A program made the position numbers and the translations under genes. Source: Methylomonas fluvii (GTDB lineage: Bacteria > Pseudomonadota > Gammaproteobacteria > Methylococcales > Methylomonadaceae). Taken from it: a stretch of 64,000 bases of DNA. The notes beneath the pieces were generated by a model. It saw nothing but the letters and a program-made list of their open reading frames with translations. It had not been told where the DNA came from and made no database searches. The stretch covers positions 868,001 through 932,000 of the forward strand of contig NZ_JACXST010000001.1 of the NCBI RefSeq assembly GCF_014850975.1, read 5' to 3'. Shown in pieces: positions 8,840 to 17,196 of the stretch (within the stretch, counting starts at the first letter, position 1; each line of letters begins with the position of its first letter).

Positions 8840-10491
8840 TTAAAGCATGGTTTAAGAGCGGTTCTCCCTGGATATGGATGACCGCCGGTGCGGTCAGTTT
8901 GAATCTGATATTGGTGGTGGGCTTGCTGCTGCTGATTGCGGTGCGGGGCTTGGGGCATTTTTGGCCGGCCGACATTATCGAATATCGCTATCAAGATCGC
9001 GATGGCCCGGAGAGTTCCATTATCGGTGAAGCGGTGGCTACCTCGCTATTACCGGCCGCGCAAGCCAGGGCTGCCGGCCATGAGTTGCTGGATAACGGCG
9101 AATACCTGGTGCAGCATCTGGTAAAAACCGGTAACCGCGATATTCTCGGCAGCGATTTTCGCTGGATTCAGCAGCAATATATTCACAGCCAATCCACGCC
9201 GGATGATTTGATCATGGTGGAACGCCGCGAGTGGGGTAATTTCTACGGCCGCTTGCTGGCGGTTAAAGAAGACGGCGCGGTAATCGCTCAAGGCGAGCAG
9301 GCCTGGCAGGTGGCGCAGCAGAAACTGGCTGCGGTGTTGGAACAGCACGACGAAATCGATAGTTTACAAGACCACGAAGTTGGGGCGATCAATTATGAAT
9401 TGGAGCGCTTGCGTTTGAAGCAACGCGCGCTGGAACTGAAAAATGTCTGGAACGATGCGGCCAAGCAGGAATTTGCCGCGCTAAAGCAGACATACGAAAA
9501 ACAATACCAAGCCATCCAGCAACAAATCGGCAAGTTGAGCAAGGAAAGCAAACGCTACAGCCTGGTGGTGGCGGAAGCCGGACAAAAAGAAATCAGCCTG
9601 CCCTTGAATCGGGTGGTGAAAATGACCCGCCCCAACACGATGAGCGTGCTGGATAAATGTATCGAATATGTCGGTAATTTCGCCACGTTTGTTAGCGATG
9701 AGCCGCGTGAAGCCAACACCGAGGGCGGTATCTTTCCGGCTATTTTCGGTACCGTGTTAATGGTGATGCTGATGGCCGTAGTGGTGACACCGTTCGGCGT
9801 GATCGCCGCGGTTTATCTGCGCGAATATGCCAAGCAAGGCTTTATCACCCGAGTAATCCGAATTGCCGTCAATAACTTGGCCGGCGTGCCGTCCATCGTT
9901 TATGGCGTGTTTGGTTTGGGCTTTTTCGTCTATATCATCGGTGGCAATATCGACCGTTTGTTTTTTCCGGAAGCGGCCCCTGCACCGGTCTTCGGTACGC
10001 CGGGCTTGCTGTGGGCCTCGTTGACGCTGGCCTTGATGACCTTGCCGGTGGTGATCGTCGCCACCGAAGAAGGCTTGTCGCGGATTCCCAAATCGATTCG
10101 AGAAGGCAGTTTGGCCTTGGGCGCAACCAAAGCTGAAACCCTGTGGCGCACGGTATTGCCGATGGCTAGCCCGGCGATCATGACAGGTTTGATTTTAGCC
10201 GTGGCGCGCGCTGCGGGCGAAGTGGCGCCGTTGATGCTGGTTGGTGTGGTGAAACTGGCACCAACCTTACCGTTGGACGGTAACTTTCCTTATCTGCATC
10301 TGGACAGAAAGTTTATGCATTTGGGATTTCATATTTACGACGTCGGCTTCCAGAGCCCTAATGTCGAAGCGGCCAGACCTTTGGTTTACGCTACCTCCCT
10401 ATTACTGGTGATGGTTATTATCGGTCTGAATATGTTCGCTATCTCGATACGTAACAATTTGCGGGAAAAATACCGCGCCCTGGAAAATTAA
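8836..10491 (+). CDS. pstA: Phosphate ABC transporter permease PstA, long form
   Basis: 551-residue inner membrane permease partner of PstC, against about 296 residues in E. coli. After the first membrane helix (about residues 12-35) comes a periplasmic insertion with a long, charged, coiled-coil-like stretch rich in Glu, Lys and Gln (about residues 160-240, LERLRLKQRALELKN onwards). The permease domain starts near residue 295 (GGIFPAIFGTVLMVML), with NNLAGVPSIVYGVFGLGFFV and the EAA loop SRIPKSIREGSLALGATKAE that contacts PstB. Overlap by four bases with pstC indicates coupled translation and equal amounts of both permeases. Confidence 0.94.
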   Translation: MIKAWFKSGSPWIWMTAGAVSLNLILVVGLLLLIAVRGLGHFWPADIIEYRYQDRDGPESSIIGEAVATSLLPAAQARAAGHELLDNGEYLVQHLVKTGNRDILGSDFRWIQQQYIHSQSTPDDLIMVERREWGNFYGRLLAVKEDGAVIAQGEQAWQVAQQKLAAVLEQHDEIDSLQDHEVGAINYELERLRLKQRALELKNVWNDAAKQEFAALKQTYEKQYQAIQQQIGKLSKESKRYSLVVAEAGQKEISLPLNRVVKMTRPNTMSVLDKCIEYVGNFATFVSDEPREANTEGGIFPAIFGTVLMVMLMAVVVTPFGVIAAVYLREYAKQGFITRVIRIAVNNLAGVPSIVYGVFGLGFFVYIIGGNIDRLFFPEAAPAPVFGTPGLLWASLTLALMTLPVVIVATEEGLSRIPKSIREGSLALGATKAETLWRTVLPMASPAIMTGLILAVARAAGEVAPLMLVGVVKLAPTLPLDGNFPYLHLDRKFMHLGFHIYDVGFQSPNVEAARPLVYATSLLLVMVIIGLNMFAISIRNNLREKYRALEN

Positions 10492-10527
10492 ATTCGCATA
10501 TCCATCCGGAAGACTGGACCCTATATC

Positions 10528-11361
10528 ATGACAACAGCCCAAAAGAATACCCACGCCATTGACATTAGCGCGTTGAAAAGGGAAGACAGAAAAAGCGTCG
10601 AGCAATTGGAAACCTGCATCAAAGTCGAAAATCTGGATTTGTTCTACGGCCAGAAGCAGGCCTTGCATGGCGTGAACATGGAAATGCCGCGTAAGAAAGT
10701 GACGGCCTATATCGGTCCCAGCGGTTGCGGCAAATCGACTTTGTTGCGCTGCATTAATCGGATGAACGATCTGGTGGACGGCGTCAGCATCAAAGGCAAG
10801 ATCCTACTGGATGGCGAGGATATATACGATAAATCGGTCAACGTTGCGGCTTTGCGCCGGCGAGTAGGCATGGTGTTTCAAAAACCCAATCCGTTTCCTA
10901 AGACCATTTATGAAAACGTCGCCTATGGCCTGCGGATTCAGGGCATCAATGACCGGCGCATTCTGGATGAAGTCGTGGAAAAGTCTCTACGCGGCGCCGC
11001 GTTATGGGATGAGATGAAAGATCGCTTGAACGATAATGCCTTGGGCATGTCGGGTGGTCAGCAACAGCGGCTGGTGATCGCGCGGGCCATCGCTATCGAG
11101 CCGGAAGTGATCCTGTTGGACGAACCGGCCTCGGCGCTGGACCCGATATCGACCTTGAAAATCGAAGAATTGATCAATGAATTAAAAGAGAAATATACGA
11201 TAGTGATCGTTACCCACAATATGCAGCAGGCGGCGCGGGTATCCGATTTCACCGCTTTTATGTACATGGGCGAATTAATCGAATTTGGTGAAACCAGCGA
11301 GTTGTTTACCAATCCGGCGAAAAAACAAACAGAAGATTACATTACCGGCAGGTACGGCTAG
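10528..11361 (+). CDS. pstB: Phosphate ABC transporter ATPase PstB
   Basis: 277-residue cytoplasmic ATPase that powers phosphate import. Walker A is GPSGCGKST (residues 63-71), the Q-loop is [18 protein letters not shown], the ABC signature is SGGQQQRL (about 175-182), and Walker B is [13 protein letters not shown]. The PstB-specific [13 protein letters not shown] segment separates it from amino acid importers. An N-terminal extension of about 30 residues precedes the [17 protein letters not shown] start of the domain. It lies 36 bases after pstA and 10 bases before phoU. Confidence 0.97.
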   Translation: MTTAQKNTHAIDISALKREDRKSVEQLETCIKVENLDLFYGQKQALHGVNMEMPRKKVTAYIGPSGCGKSTLLRCINRMNDLVDGVSIKGKILLDGEDIYDKSVNVAALRRRVGMVFQKPNPFPKTIYENVAYGLRIQGINDRRILDEVVEKSLRGAALWDEMKDRLNDNALGMSGGQQQRLVIARAIAIEPEVILLDEPASALDPISTLKIEELINELKEKYTIVIVTHNMQQAARVSDFTAFMYMGELIEFGETSELFTNPAKKQTEDYITGRYG

Positions 11362-11371
11362 GAGGTAGACA

Positions 11372-12091
11372 ATGGATAACAGCAAAATCAAATCGCACAT
11401 TTCCCGCCAATTCAACGAGGAGATGGAAGATATTCGCAACAAGGTGCTGACCATGGGCGGCCTAGTCGAGCAGCAAGTCGATCTGGCGACCAAGGCTTTC
11501 ATGGGTAACGACATGGAAAATGCCGAAAAAGTGGTGCTGCAGGATCAGTATGTCAACGAGATGGAAAAAGACATCGACCACGAATGCACCGAAATCATGG
11601 CCAAGCGCCAGCCGGCGGCTTTTGATTTACGCATGCTGATTGCGACTATCAAAATCATCACCGACCTGGAGCGGATTGGCGACGAAGCCGCACGTATCGC
11701 CAAAATGACCATGCGTCTGGAAGGCGCTGATTATTATCAAGACAAGTACTACGAAATCGAACATCTGCTGAACTTGGTCAAGGACATGCTGAACGGTGCT
11801 TTGGATGCTTATGCCCGCAACGATGTCGAGGAAGTGATTGCCATTACCGAACAGGATGCCAAGGTTGATAGGGAATACACCAGCATCACCCGGCAGTTGA
11901 TCACGCAGATGATGGAAAACCCGCGTAACATCACCCGAGCCCTGGATATGTTATGGGCTGCGCGCGCGCTGGAACGGATAGGCGATCACTCCTGCAACGT
12001 CTGTGAGCAGGTGATATACATGGTGAAAGGCAAGGATGTGCGCCATCTCAGCCGCGAAGAATTGGAGCGTACCGTTAATTCGGCTCGCTAG
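11372..12091 (+). CDS. phoU: Phosphate signalling protein PhoU
   Basis: 239-residue all-helical cytoplasmic protein with the two PhoU repeats (about residues 20-110 and 120-215). Each carries the metal-binding E(D/R)xxD type motif: DLERIGDEAARIAK in the first and ALERIGDHSCNVCE in the second. PhoU links the Pst transporter to the PhoR sensor kinase and keeps the Pho regulon off when phosphate is plentiful. A clear Shine-Dalgarno (AGGAGG) sits before the ATG. No phoB or phoR gene is in the window. Confidence 0.97.
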   Translation: MDNSKIKSHISRQFNEEMEDIRNKVLTMGGLVEQQVDLATKAFMGNDMENAEKVVLQDQYVNEMEKDIDHECTEIMAKRQPAAFDLRMLIATIKIITDLERIGDEAARIAKMTMRLEGADYYQDKYYEIEHLLNLVKDMLNGALDAYARNDVEEVIAITEQDAKVDREYTSITRQLITQMMENPRNITRALDMLWAARALERIGDHSCNVCEQVIYMVKGKDVRHLSREELERTVNSAR

Positions 12092-12110
12092 CTATGAGGC
12101 CAATTTGATT

Positions 12111-12141
12111 CAGGGTATGGGTTAATCCTTTACCCTGTTTT
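12111..12141 (+). terminator. Terminator after phoU
   Basis: Inverted repeat CAGGGTA / TACCCTG with a 13-base loop, followed directly by TTTTA. It closes the pst-phoU operon. Confidence 0.65.
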
Positions 12142-12278
12142 ACTGGTTTAGATACTTGGGGTTGCCGCCCCTCAGCTCCAAAGTCATTCGACGGCACAGA
12201 TGCAGACCCATGCGAGGTGGCGAGATCAGTAACCCATCAAGCCATGTTCAAACTTGCCCGGAGAATTGCTGTCGGCAG

Positions 12279-12848
12279 CTACTCAATCAGCCGCGAACTG
12301 CGCAATAGCTTGGAACTAATCGCCAAACCTATTCGTGTCACATTTTTCAGTTGTATAACCGGTTGGACACGGAGGCCGTCATTAGCCAGTCGGATCATGC
12401 CGCCCCGGTGTTCGAAATCGGCAATATCGCTGACCGTCAACACCGGAAAGGGTCTGACAAACTCCAGGGTCGCCGCGAGAATTCTTTCCTGTTGCGCCGG
12501 AATATAAATCACCTGGCATTCGTGCAATTGTTCGGGTATTGGGTCGATAACCATCTGCATCGGTAGATCGTTTACCCGCTCACCTTCGATCAGCTTGGCC
12601 AGTATGCCGGTGACAGGCGAATTGGCGTAACTGCAAAACAGAAATGCCTTATTGGCCGTCGGCCAGGTAACGAAGTAGGCAAAGTTATATAAATATGCCG
12701 CTTTAAGTTCCGTCTCGTTAAAGCGCTGCTCGCCGGCTGTGCCCGATGATTGCAGCGGCGGTAAACAGGCCAACAACAGCATTAACAGGCACCGCCACGC
12801 AACTGCGCCGGTGCTTGTCAAAAATCTGCGTAGGCTTGGACGCCGCAT
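12279..12848 (-). CDS. YfiR family periplasmic protein
   Basis: 189 residues with an N-terminal signal segment (RCLLMLLLACLPPLQSSGTAG) and a YfiR domain: the family start ELKAAYLYNFAYFVTWP (about residues 47-63), then CQVIYIPAQQERIL, PVLTVSDIADFEHRGGMIRL and the C-terminal NVTRIGLAISSKLLRSSRLI. In Pseudomonas, YfiR is a periplasmic repressor of the membrane diguanylate cyclase YfiN. Here no diguanylate cyclase lies next to it. Instead its start codon abuts the stop codon of a TonB receptor with no gap, so the two form an operon. Many YfiR-like proteins occur next to TonB receptors and their role is unknown. Confidence 0.85.
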   Translation of the reverse strand: MRRPSLRRFLTSTGAVAWRCLLMLLLACLPPLQSSGTAGEQRFNETELKAAYLYNFAYFVTWPTANKAFLFCSYANSPVTGILAKLIEGERVNDLPMQMVIDPIPEQLHECQVIYIPAQQERILAATLEFVRPFPVLTVSDIADFEHRGGMIRLANDGLRVQPVIQLKNVTRIGLAISSKLLRSSRLIE

Positions 12849-14837
12849 CTAGTAGCGTACCGTGGCTTTAAGGTAATAATTGCGTTCGAATTCGCTACTG
12901 ATCACCGCGTTATCTATATTAGGGCTGAATTCGAGATGCCGGTTGTCCAGTAAATTCTGCGCGCCGACAGCCAGTTCGAAATGCAGATTCGGCTGCCAGC
13001 CCAAGCGTAGGTCCAGTCGATGATAGGCCGGCACCTGATTGATCAGGTGGTCGGTGTAATACCAATGCGCATCAAATTCCAATTGATACGGCAGATTGAA
13101 GTAGGAACTGAGATTGAAACGGTTGCGGGCGCTATTTCCCTCTGCGACTGTCGCCGCGCTATCCAGGCTACCGTCGCGCTGGTGCAAGGCAATTGCAAAC
13201 AGACTGTAACTACCTTGCACGCGCCATCGTTCGGAAATCCGCCAATTCAGTGCAGTTTCCCAGCCGTAGGCTTCACCTTTTGCCTTGTTGGCAATCAGGA
13301 ACGGGATAGTGATGTTATCGCCGTTTACAAGCGGTGTTTGTGGTTCTGTGGTGCTTAGCCGGCCGTAATCGCTATAAAACAGCGTCGTATCCAGGTTAAA
13401 GATGTCGTTGGGGAAAAAGCGGTAGCCCAATTCGTAAGTGATTGCGCTCTCCGAGTCAAAATTATCGTCGCCCATGATGTTGGCTGTAGTTCCGGGGCCT
13501 ACGTTGAATAAGACATTGACATCGTGATCGGCTCGGGCAGGTACGCGAACTGCTCGGGATACCGCACCCCACAGACTGTGTTGTTGATTGGGCACCCACA
13601 ACAGCCGCGCGGAGGGCTGGATCTCAAAACCGGTAAAATCGTTATGCTCGACTTTACTGCCGTATATCAAGCGCAATTCGTCTGCCAGAAATCGCCATTC
13701 GTCTTGCGCAAAGACGTTGAACAAGTGCACATCGCGTTCGGAAGGATCGAAGTGTAGCAACACCTGTTTTTGCTGAAGTTGATCGCTATTGAAGCGATAA
13801 CCCGCTCCCCACGTTACGTTATGAGCCTGCCAACGGAAATCATGCTGCAGATCCAGATCGAAGGTGCTGCGTCTATAGTCTAATCGGCTATTGTTACGGA
13901 CCGCATGATCTACGTAGCTGCGGACTTGTAAGCGGCTATCGTTTTCCAGGGTTTGCTGCCAGAGTAACAGCAGATTGCCGCCATATTTTTTGGTGTTGTC
14001 GGGGCTAATTGGCGATACCGGGTCGAGACTATTGAGCGATTGCTGCATGTCGCCATTGAAATAATCGCCCTGCACGATCAGGTTTTTGCGGGCGTCCGGA
14101 GTCCAATCGCTGCGAAAACCGGCGCGACCCATATCCAGGCTGTCGTTGGCTTTGTCGCCGTTACTGAAATGAAAATCCTCGCGATGATTGTATTTGCCGT
14201 AGACGCGATAATTAAAATCCGGACTGAGTCGGCCGCCATAACGAAAGGTGCCGAAGCCGGGTTCTTCCTTGCTGGTGCCGCCTGACAACAATACGCCTTG
14301 CGATTCCTGGGCGGAACGGGTAACGATATTGATGACGCCGTTGACGGCATTGGAGCCCCACAGTGTTGCGCCGGGGCCGCGAATTACTTCGATACGGTCT
14401 ATGTCTTCTAGCGGGTAGTCCTGCTCATTCCAGTAAACGCCGGAGTTCAGTGGGTCGTAAACGGTGCGGCCGTCCATCATCACCAATAGCTTGTTGGCAT
14501 TTATCCCGTTAAAGCCACGGCTACTGATCGCCCACTGATTGCCATCCACCCGGGCGACTTCCAAGCCAGGTACTTTGCGCAGCAGTTCCGGAATCGACTG
14601 CATCCCGGAACGCCTGATTTCTTCGTGGCTGATGACGAATACCGCCGATGGGGTTTCGCTGATAGGTTGTTGATTTTTCGAGGCGATGGAAACGGTGGTC
14701 GCACTCAGCTCTTGAAGCGATAAGGTTTTTAAATGGGATAGGGTATCGTCGGCCCCAGCTGGGGCGGCGGTTCGCAGGGCCATACAGAAAAGCGCCAATC
14801 GCTGAATGTTGCTCGCCAATTTTAACTTGTTTGCCAT
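12849..14837 (-). CDS. TonB-dependent receptor (no STN domain)
   Basis: 662-residue outer membrane receptor. After a signal segment (ending near PAGADDT), the TonB-box region LSLQELSATTVSIASK leads to a plug domain (about residues 55-165: SAVFVISHEEIRRSGMQSI, GLEVARVDGNQWAISSRGF, LLVMMDGRTVYDPL, IEVIRGPGATLWGSNAVNG) and a 22-strand barrel ending in the aromatic residue before the stop, YYLKATVRY. The plug pattern is that of receptors for cobalamin, catecholates or copper rather than the FecA class. The substrate cannot be told. It is cotranscribed with the YfiR gene. TonB, ExbB and ExbD must be encoded elsewhere. Confidence 0.92.
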   Translation of the reverse strand: MANKLKLASNIQRLALFCMALRTAAPAGADDTLSHLKTLSLQELSATTVSIASKNQQPISETPSAVFVISHEEIRRSGMQSIPELLRKVPGLEVARVDGNQWAISSRGFNGINANKLLVMMDGRTVYDPLNSGVYWNEQDYPLEDIDRIEVIRGPGATLWGSNAVNGVINIVTRSAQESQGVLLSGGTSKEEPGFGTFRYGGRLSPDFNYRVYGKYNHREDFHFSNGDKANDSLDMGRAGFRSDWTPDARKNLIVQGDYFNGDMQQSLNSLDPVSPISPDNTKKYGGNLLLLWQQTLENDSRLQVRSYVDHAVRNNSRLDYRRSTFDLDLQHDFRWQAHNVTWGAGYRFNSDQLQQKQVLLHFDPSERDVHLFNVFAQDEWRFLADELRLIYGSKVEHNDFTGFEIQPSARLLWVPNQQHSLWGAVSRAVRVPARADHDVNVLFNVGPGTTANIMGDDNFDSESAITYELGYRFFPNDIFNLDTTLFYSDYGRLSTTEPQTPLVNGDNITIPFLIANKAKGEAYGWETALNWRISERWRVQGSYSLFAIALHQRDGSLDSAATVAEGNSARNRFNLSSYFNLPYQLEFDAHWYYTDHLINQVPAYHRLDLRLGWQPNLHFELAVGAQNLLDNRHLEFSPNIDNAVISSEFERNYYLKATVRY

Positions 14838-14900
14838 AACTTCCGTCTTTTACGCCCGATTAAGCACGCGTGCATTGTAGACGCCGGCGATTGAATAGTA

Positions 14901-14928
14901 AAAACCGCCCTGATGAGCGGTTTTGCGA
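14901..14928 (-). terminator. Terminator of the methyltransferase gene
   Basis: Stem AAAACCGC / GCGGTTTT with an 8-base loop. Read on the minus strand it ends in GCGGTTTTTAC a few bases after the methyltransferase stop codon. Confidence 0.75.
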
Positions 14929-14935
14929 TGAAGAT

Positions 14936-15553
14936 TTATTTGATGGCGCGGATCAGTTTGATCATGTCGCTGCTGGCGGGATCGACAAAGATTTTTTGGA
15001 ACGGGCAAGCTTGCACACTTTTTAAGGTCTGCCGGTTAATATTGGCGCCCAAAGTATTCAAAATCAGCGGGTTGAACAAATTCATCATCATCGCCAAAGC
15101 TTTGTTGGAACTTAAAACGTGTTCCAACAACAGCACTTGACCGCCAGGCTTGCAAACGCGATAGAGCTCTTTCAGGCCCTTTCTGGGTTTCGGTACCGAA
15201 CAAAACACAAAACTGGCGATGACCGTGTCGAAACTATTATCGGCATAATCCAGAGCTTGCACGTCCATCAAGGCCAGATCGACCGCAATTTGTTTACGCT
15301 GTTGTTTCCGGCGGGCCATCTCCAGCATGTTCGGGCTGAAATCGATAGCGGTGATTCGGGCGTCATCAGGGTAGAACGGGAAGTTTTTCCCCGTTCCTAC
15401 CCCAACTTCCAAAATGTGGGCGCCGCTAGCCTGCGACCAGAGCTTTTTACGTAAACGGCGGAACAGCAAGCCTTCCAGAAAGCCTTCCAGGCCATCGAAA
15501 TAGGGCGCAAGCCTATCGTAGCGCTGTCTGACTTTTGTGCTGTCCGCCGTCAT
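14936..15553 (-). CDS. Class I SAM-dependent methyltransferase
   Basis: 205-residue cytoplasmic methyltransferase. Motif I is ILEVGVGTGKNFPFYP (about residues 47-62), followed by ITAIDFSPNMLEMARRK (acidic end of strand 2), MDVQALDYADNSFDTVIASF and the post-motif LKELYRVCKPGGQVLLLEHV. This is the UbiE/phosphatidylethanolamine methyltransferase-like group, and the start RQRYDRLAPYFDGLEGF is frequent in lipid or quinone methyltransferases. The substrate is unknown. It lies 6 bases downstream of the Tim44-like gene on the same strand, so they may share a transcript. Confidence 0.85.
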   Translation of the reverse strand: MTADSTKVRQRYDRLAPYFDGLEGFLEGLLFRRLRKKLWSQASGAHILEVGVGTGKNFPFYPDDARITAIDFSPNMLEMARRKQQRKQIAVDLALMDVQALDYADNSFDTVIASFVFCSVPKPRKGLKELYRVCKPGGQVLLLEHVLSSNKALAMMMNLFNPLILNTLGANINRQTLKSVQACPFQKIFVDPASSDMIKLIRAIK

Positions 15554-15559
15554 GCCGGA

Positions 15560-16531
15560 TTATTCTGCAAATTGCTGAATGCCGTCCAGGAACCAGCGGC
15601 TTTGATTGCTGTTGATGGGTTTGACGAAATGCCATACTTCTTTGATGGCTTCAGCTTGAGCGCCGTCTTCGCTGATCAGCGCGTCGAACAAGACCACCGC
15701 TTCGAGTTCAGTGCCGGCTTCGCGGACATCAATTAATTCGGCGTTCAGTTTCAGTATGTCGGTTTTGTTGCTGGCGCTGGAGGCTTGCAATTGCTCTTGA
15801 ATTTCCACAAACACCTTGTCGGTGGTTAAGCCGCGGATTTCCGCCAAGTCGCGGCTATCCCAAGCGGCTTGCAGGTAGCGGTAGGCACTTTCCGCGCCGC
15901 TTAAAAACGCGCGTTGATCGAATCCCGCAGGCAACTTGTTTGCATCGAAACTAGCTACTTGTTGATAGTCATTGCTGCTTGATCCTGCTGTTCTGCCTTT
16001 TTTGAACAGCACATCGGTATCGAAACCCGAGCCGCCGGCTGCCGGTTGCTGGTTCTCGCGATAATAATTTTGCGATTCCGCTGGTTGCGAGTGAGCGGGT
16101 CCGTAACCGGCTGGCGCGGCGGGTTGCTGACGTGATCTGGCCGCAAACAAGCGATACAGCAGATAAGCGACGCCGGCAAACAGCAGCATGTCCATCAGAT
16201 TGATGTTTTCGAAGGCGCCGCCGAAGAACAATGAGCCCAATAATCCGCCTAAAGCCAAGCCGCCCAGCATGCCCATCAGGCCGCCGCGACCGGCCCAGTT
16301 TTGTCTGGCTGTTTGATTTTGTGCAGCGGCTTGCTGCTGGCTAGCCGAACGGGTCGGCTGGCTGCTGGCTCCACTGGGAGAGGTAGAGCGTTGAAACGGC
16401 GTGCTGTAGCTCGGCTTGCTACCGAAAGACTTTCCGCCGCCCATGCGTTTAGCCTGCGCTTCCTGGACACTGCCTAGCAGTAAGGCCAGCGCAATGAATA
16501 ATGTTGCCAAGGTACCGATCTTTCTGTTCAT
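15560..16531 (-). CDS. Tim44-like domain membrane protein
   Basis: 323 residues. A signal or anchor helix (residues 5-27) is followed by a Ser/Gln/Gly-rich low-complexity stretch (SFGSKPSYSTPFQRS and on), a glycine-rich hydrophobic segment (GLMGMLGGLALGGLLGSLFFGG), another membrane helix (MDMLLFAGVAYLLYRLF), a second disordered linker, and a C-terminal Tim44-like domain (about 200-323, FDQRAFLSGAESAYRYLQAAW to WFLDGIQQF). Bacterial Tim44-like proteins of this layout are widespread in Proteobacteria. Their role is not settled. Confidence 0.85.
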   Translation of the reverse strand: MNRKIGTLATLFIALALLLGSVQEAQAKRMGGGKSFGSKPSYSTPFQRSTSPSGASSQPTRSASQQQAAAQNQTARQNWAGRGGLMGMLGGLALGGLLGSLFFGGAFENINLMDMLLFAGVAYLLYRLFAARSRQQPAAPAGYGPAHSQPAESQNYYRENQQPAAGGSGFDTDVLFKKGRTAGSSSNDYQQVASFDANKLPAGFDQRAFLSGAESAYRYLQAAWDSRDLAEIRGLTTDKVFVEIQEQLQASSASNKTDILKLNAELIDVREAGTELEAVVLFDALISEDGAQAEAIKEVWHFVKPINSNQSRWFLDGIQQFAE

Positions 16532-16673
16532 AGGTATGTTTGCCTAAAGTGAATAAATGTATGCCGATATTCGGGGTAAAATCGCGTAATTCAAGTAGAA
16601 TAGCCTTTCGCATTGTCCTATACAACCGCCGGCTACTGATTAACGACACCTCACAGACATTCTGAAAACATAA

Positions 16674-17069
16674 ATGGTTGCATATTTGCGTCAATTTCTA
16701 GTTATGTTTTTGCTGCTTTTGCAAGTGGCAGCGCCGCTGGTGCATGCCCATGTCGGTAGAGAAGCCATGCAGGGCGGCCTGCATTTGCACGAATTCGAAG
16801 CGTTGCATATCGATCATGATGGCGACCCCGCATTGATGGCTGTCGAGCACGATCTGCAAACTCAAAATAGCATTGTCAATTTGGGTTCCGCGATTAAACA
16901 GCAGCAATGGCTGGACAGGCTGGCGCCGGTTTTCTATCTGCTGGTCAGCTTAGTGCCTGATTTGGCGATTACGCGGCAAATCGAAGCCGTTAATTTTTCC
17001 CCGCATATACCGCTGTTCGCGCCCGACCCCGTACTTACTCACAATCCATCCCGCGCGCCGCCGCTCTGA
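16674..17069 (+). CDS. Small histidine-rich secreted protein, CzcI-like
   Basis: 131-residue predicted periplasmic protein at the head of the metal efflux operon. The signal peptide (LRQFLVMFLLLLQVAAPLVHA) is followed by a stretch rich in His and Asp (HAHVGREAMQGGLHLHEFEALHIDHDGD), and a later hydrophobic segment (VFYLLVSLVPDLA). Small periplasmic proteins of this kind (CzcI, DUF2946-like) precede czcCBA in several metal-resistant bacteria and are thought to help sense or buffer metal. The homology is not secure. The assignment rests on layout, histidines and position. The start has no good ribosome-binding site. Confidence 0.65.
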   Translation: MVAYLRQFLVMFLLLLQVAAPLVHAHVGREAMQGGLHLHEFEALHIDHDGDPALMAVEHDLQTQNSIVNLGSAIKQQQWLDRLAPVFYLLVSLVPDLAITRQIEAVNFSPHIPLFAPDPVLTHNPSRAPPL

Positions 17070-17196
17070 AAGGGGTAGGCTTCGCTGTAGAAGCCGGCTT
17101 GGTTAACACCTGGCAGCCCCTCGTCCCCAAAATTGGCCAACAGCCCATAAGGCCTTTGGCTGCTCAGCCCTTTCAATTACTGCTTTGGAGTGCTCC

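Noticed and set aside
17185-17196. TTG start four codons before the chosen start of the outer membrane factor
   Set aside because: This TTG is part of the TTGGAG Shine-Dalgarno for the ATG at 17197, which opens a normal signal peptide.
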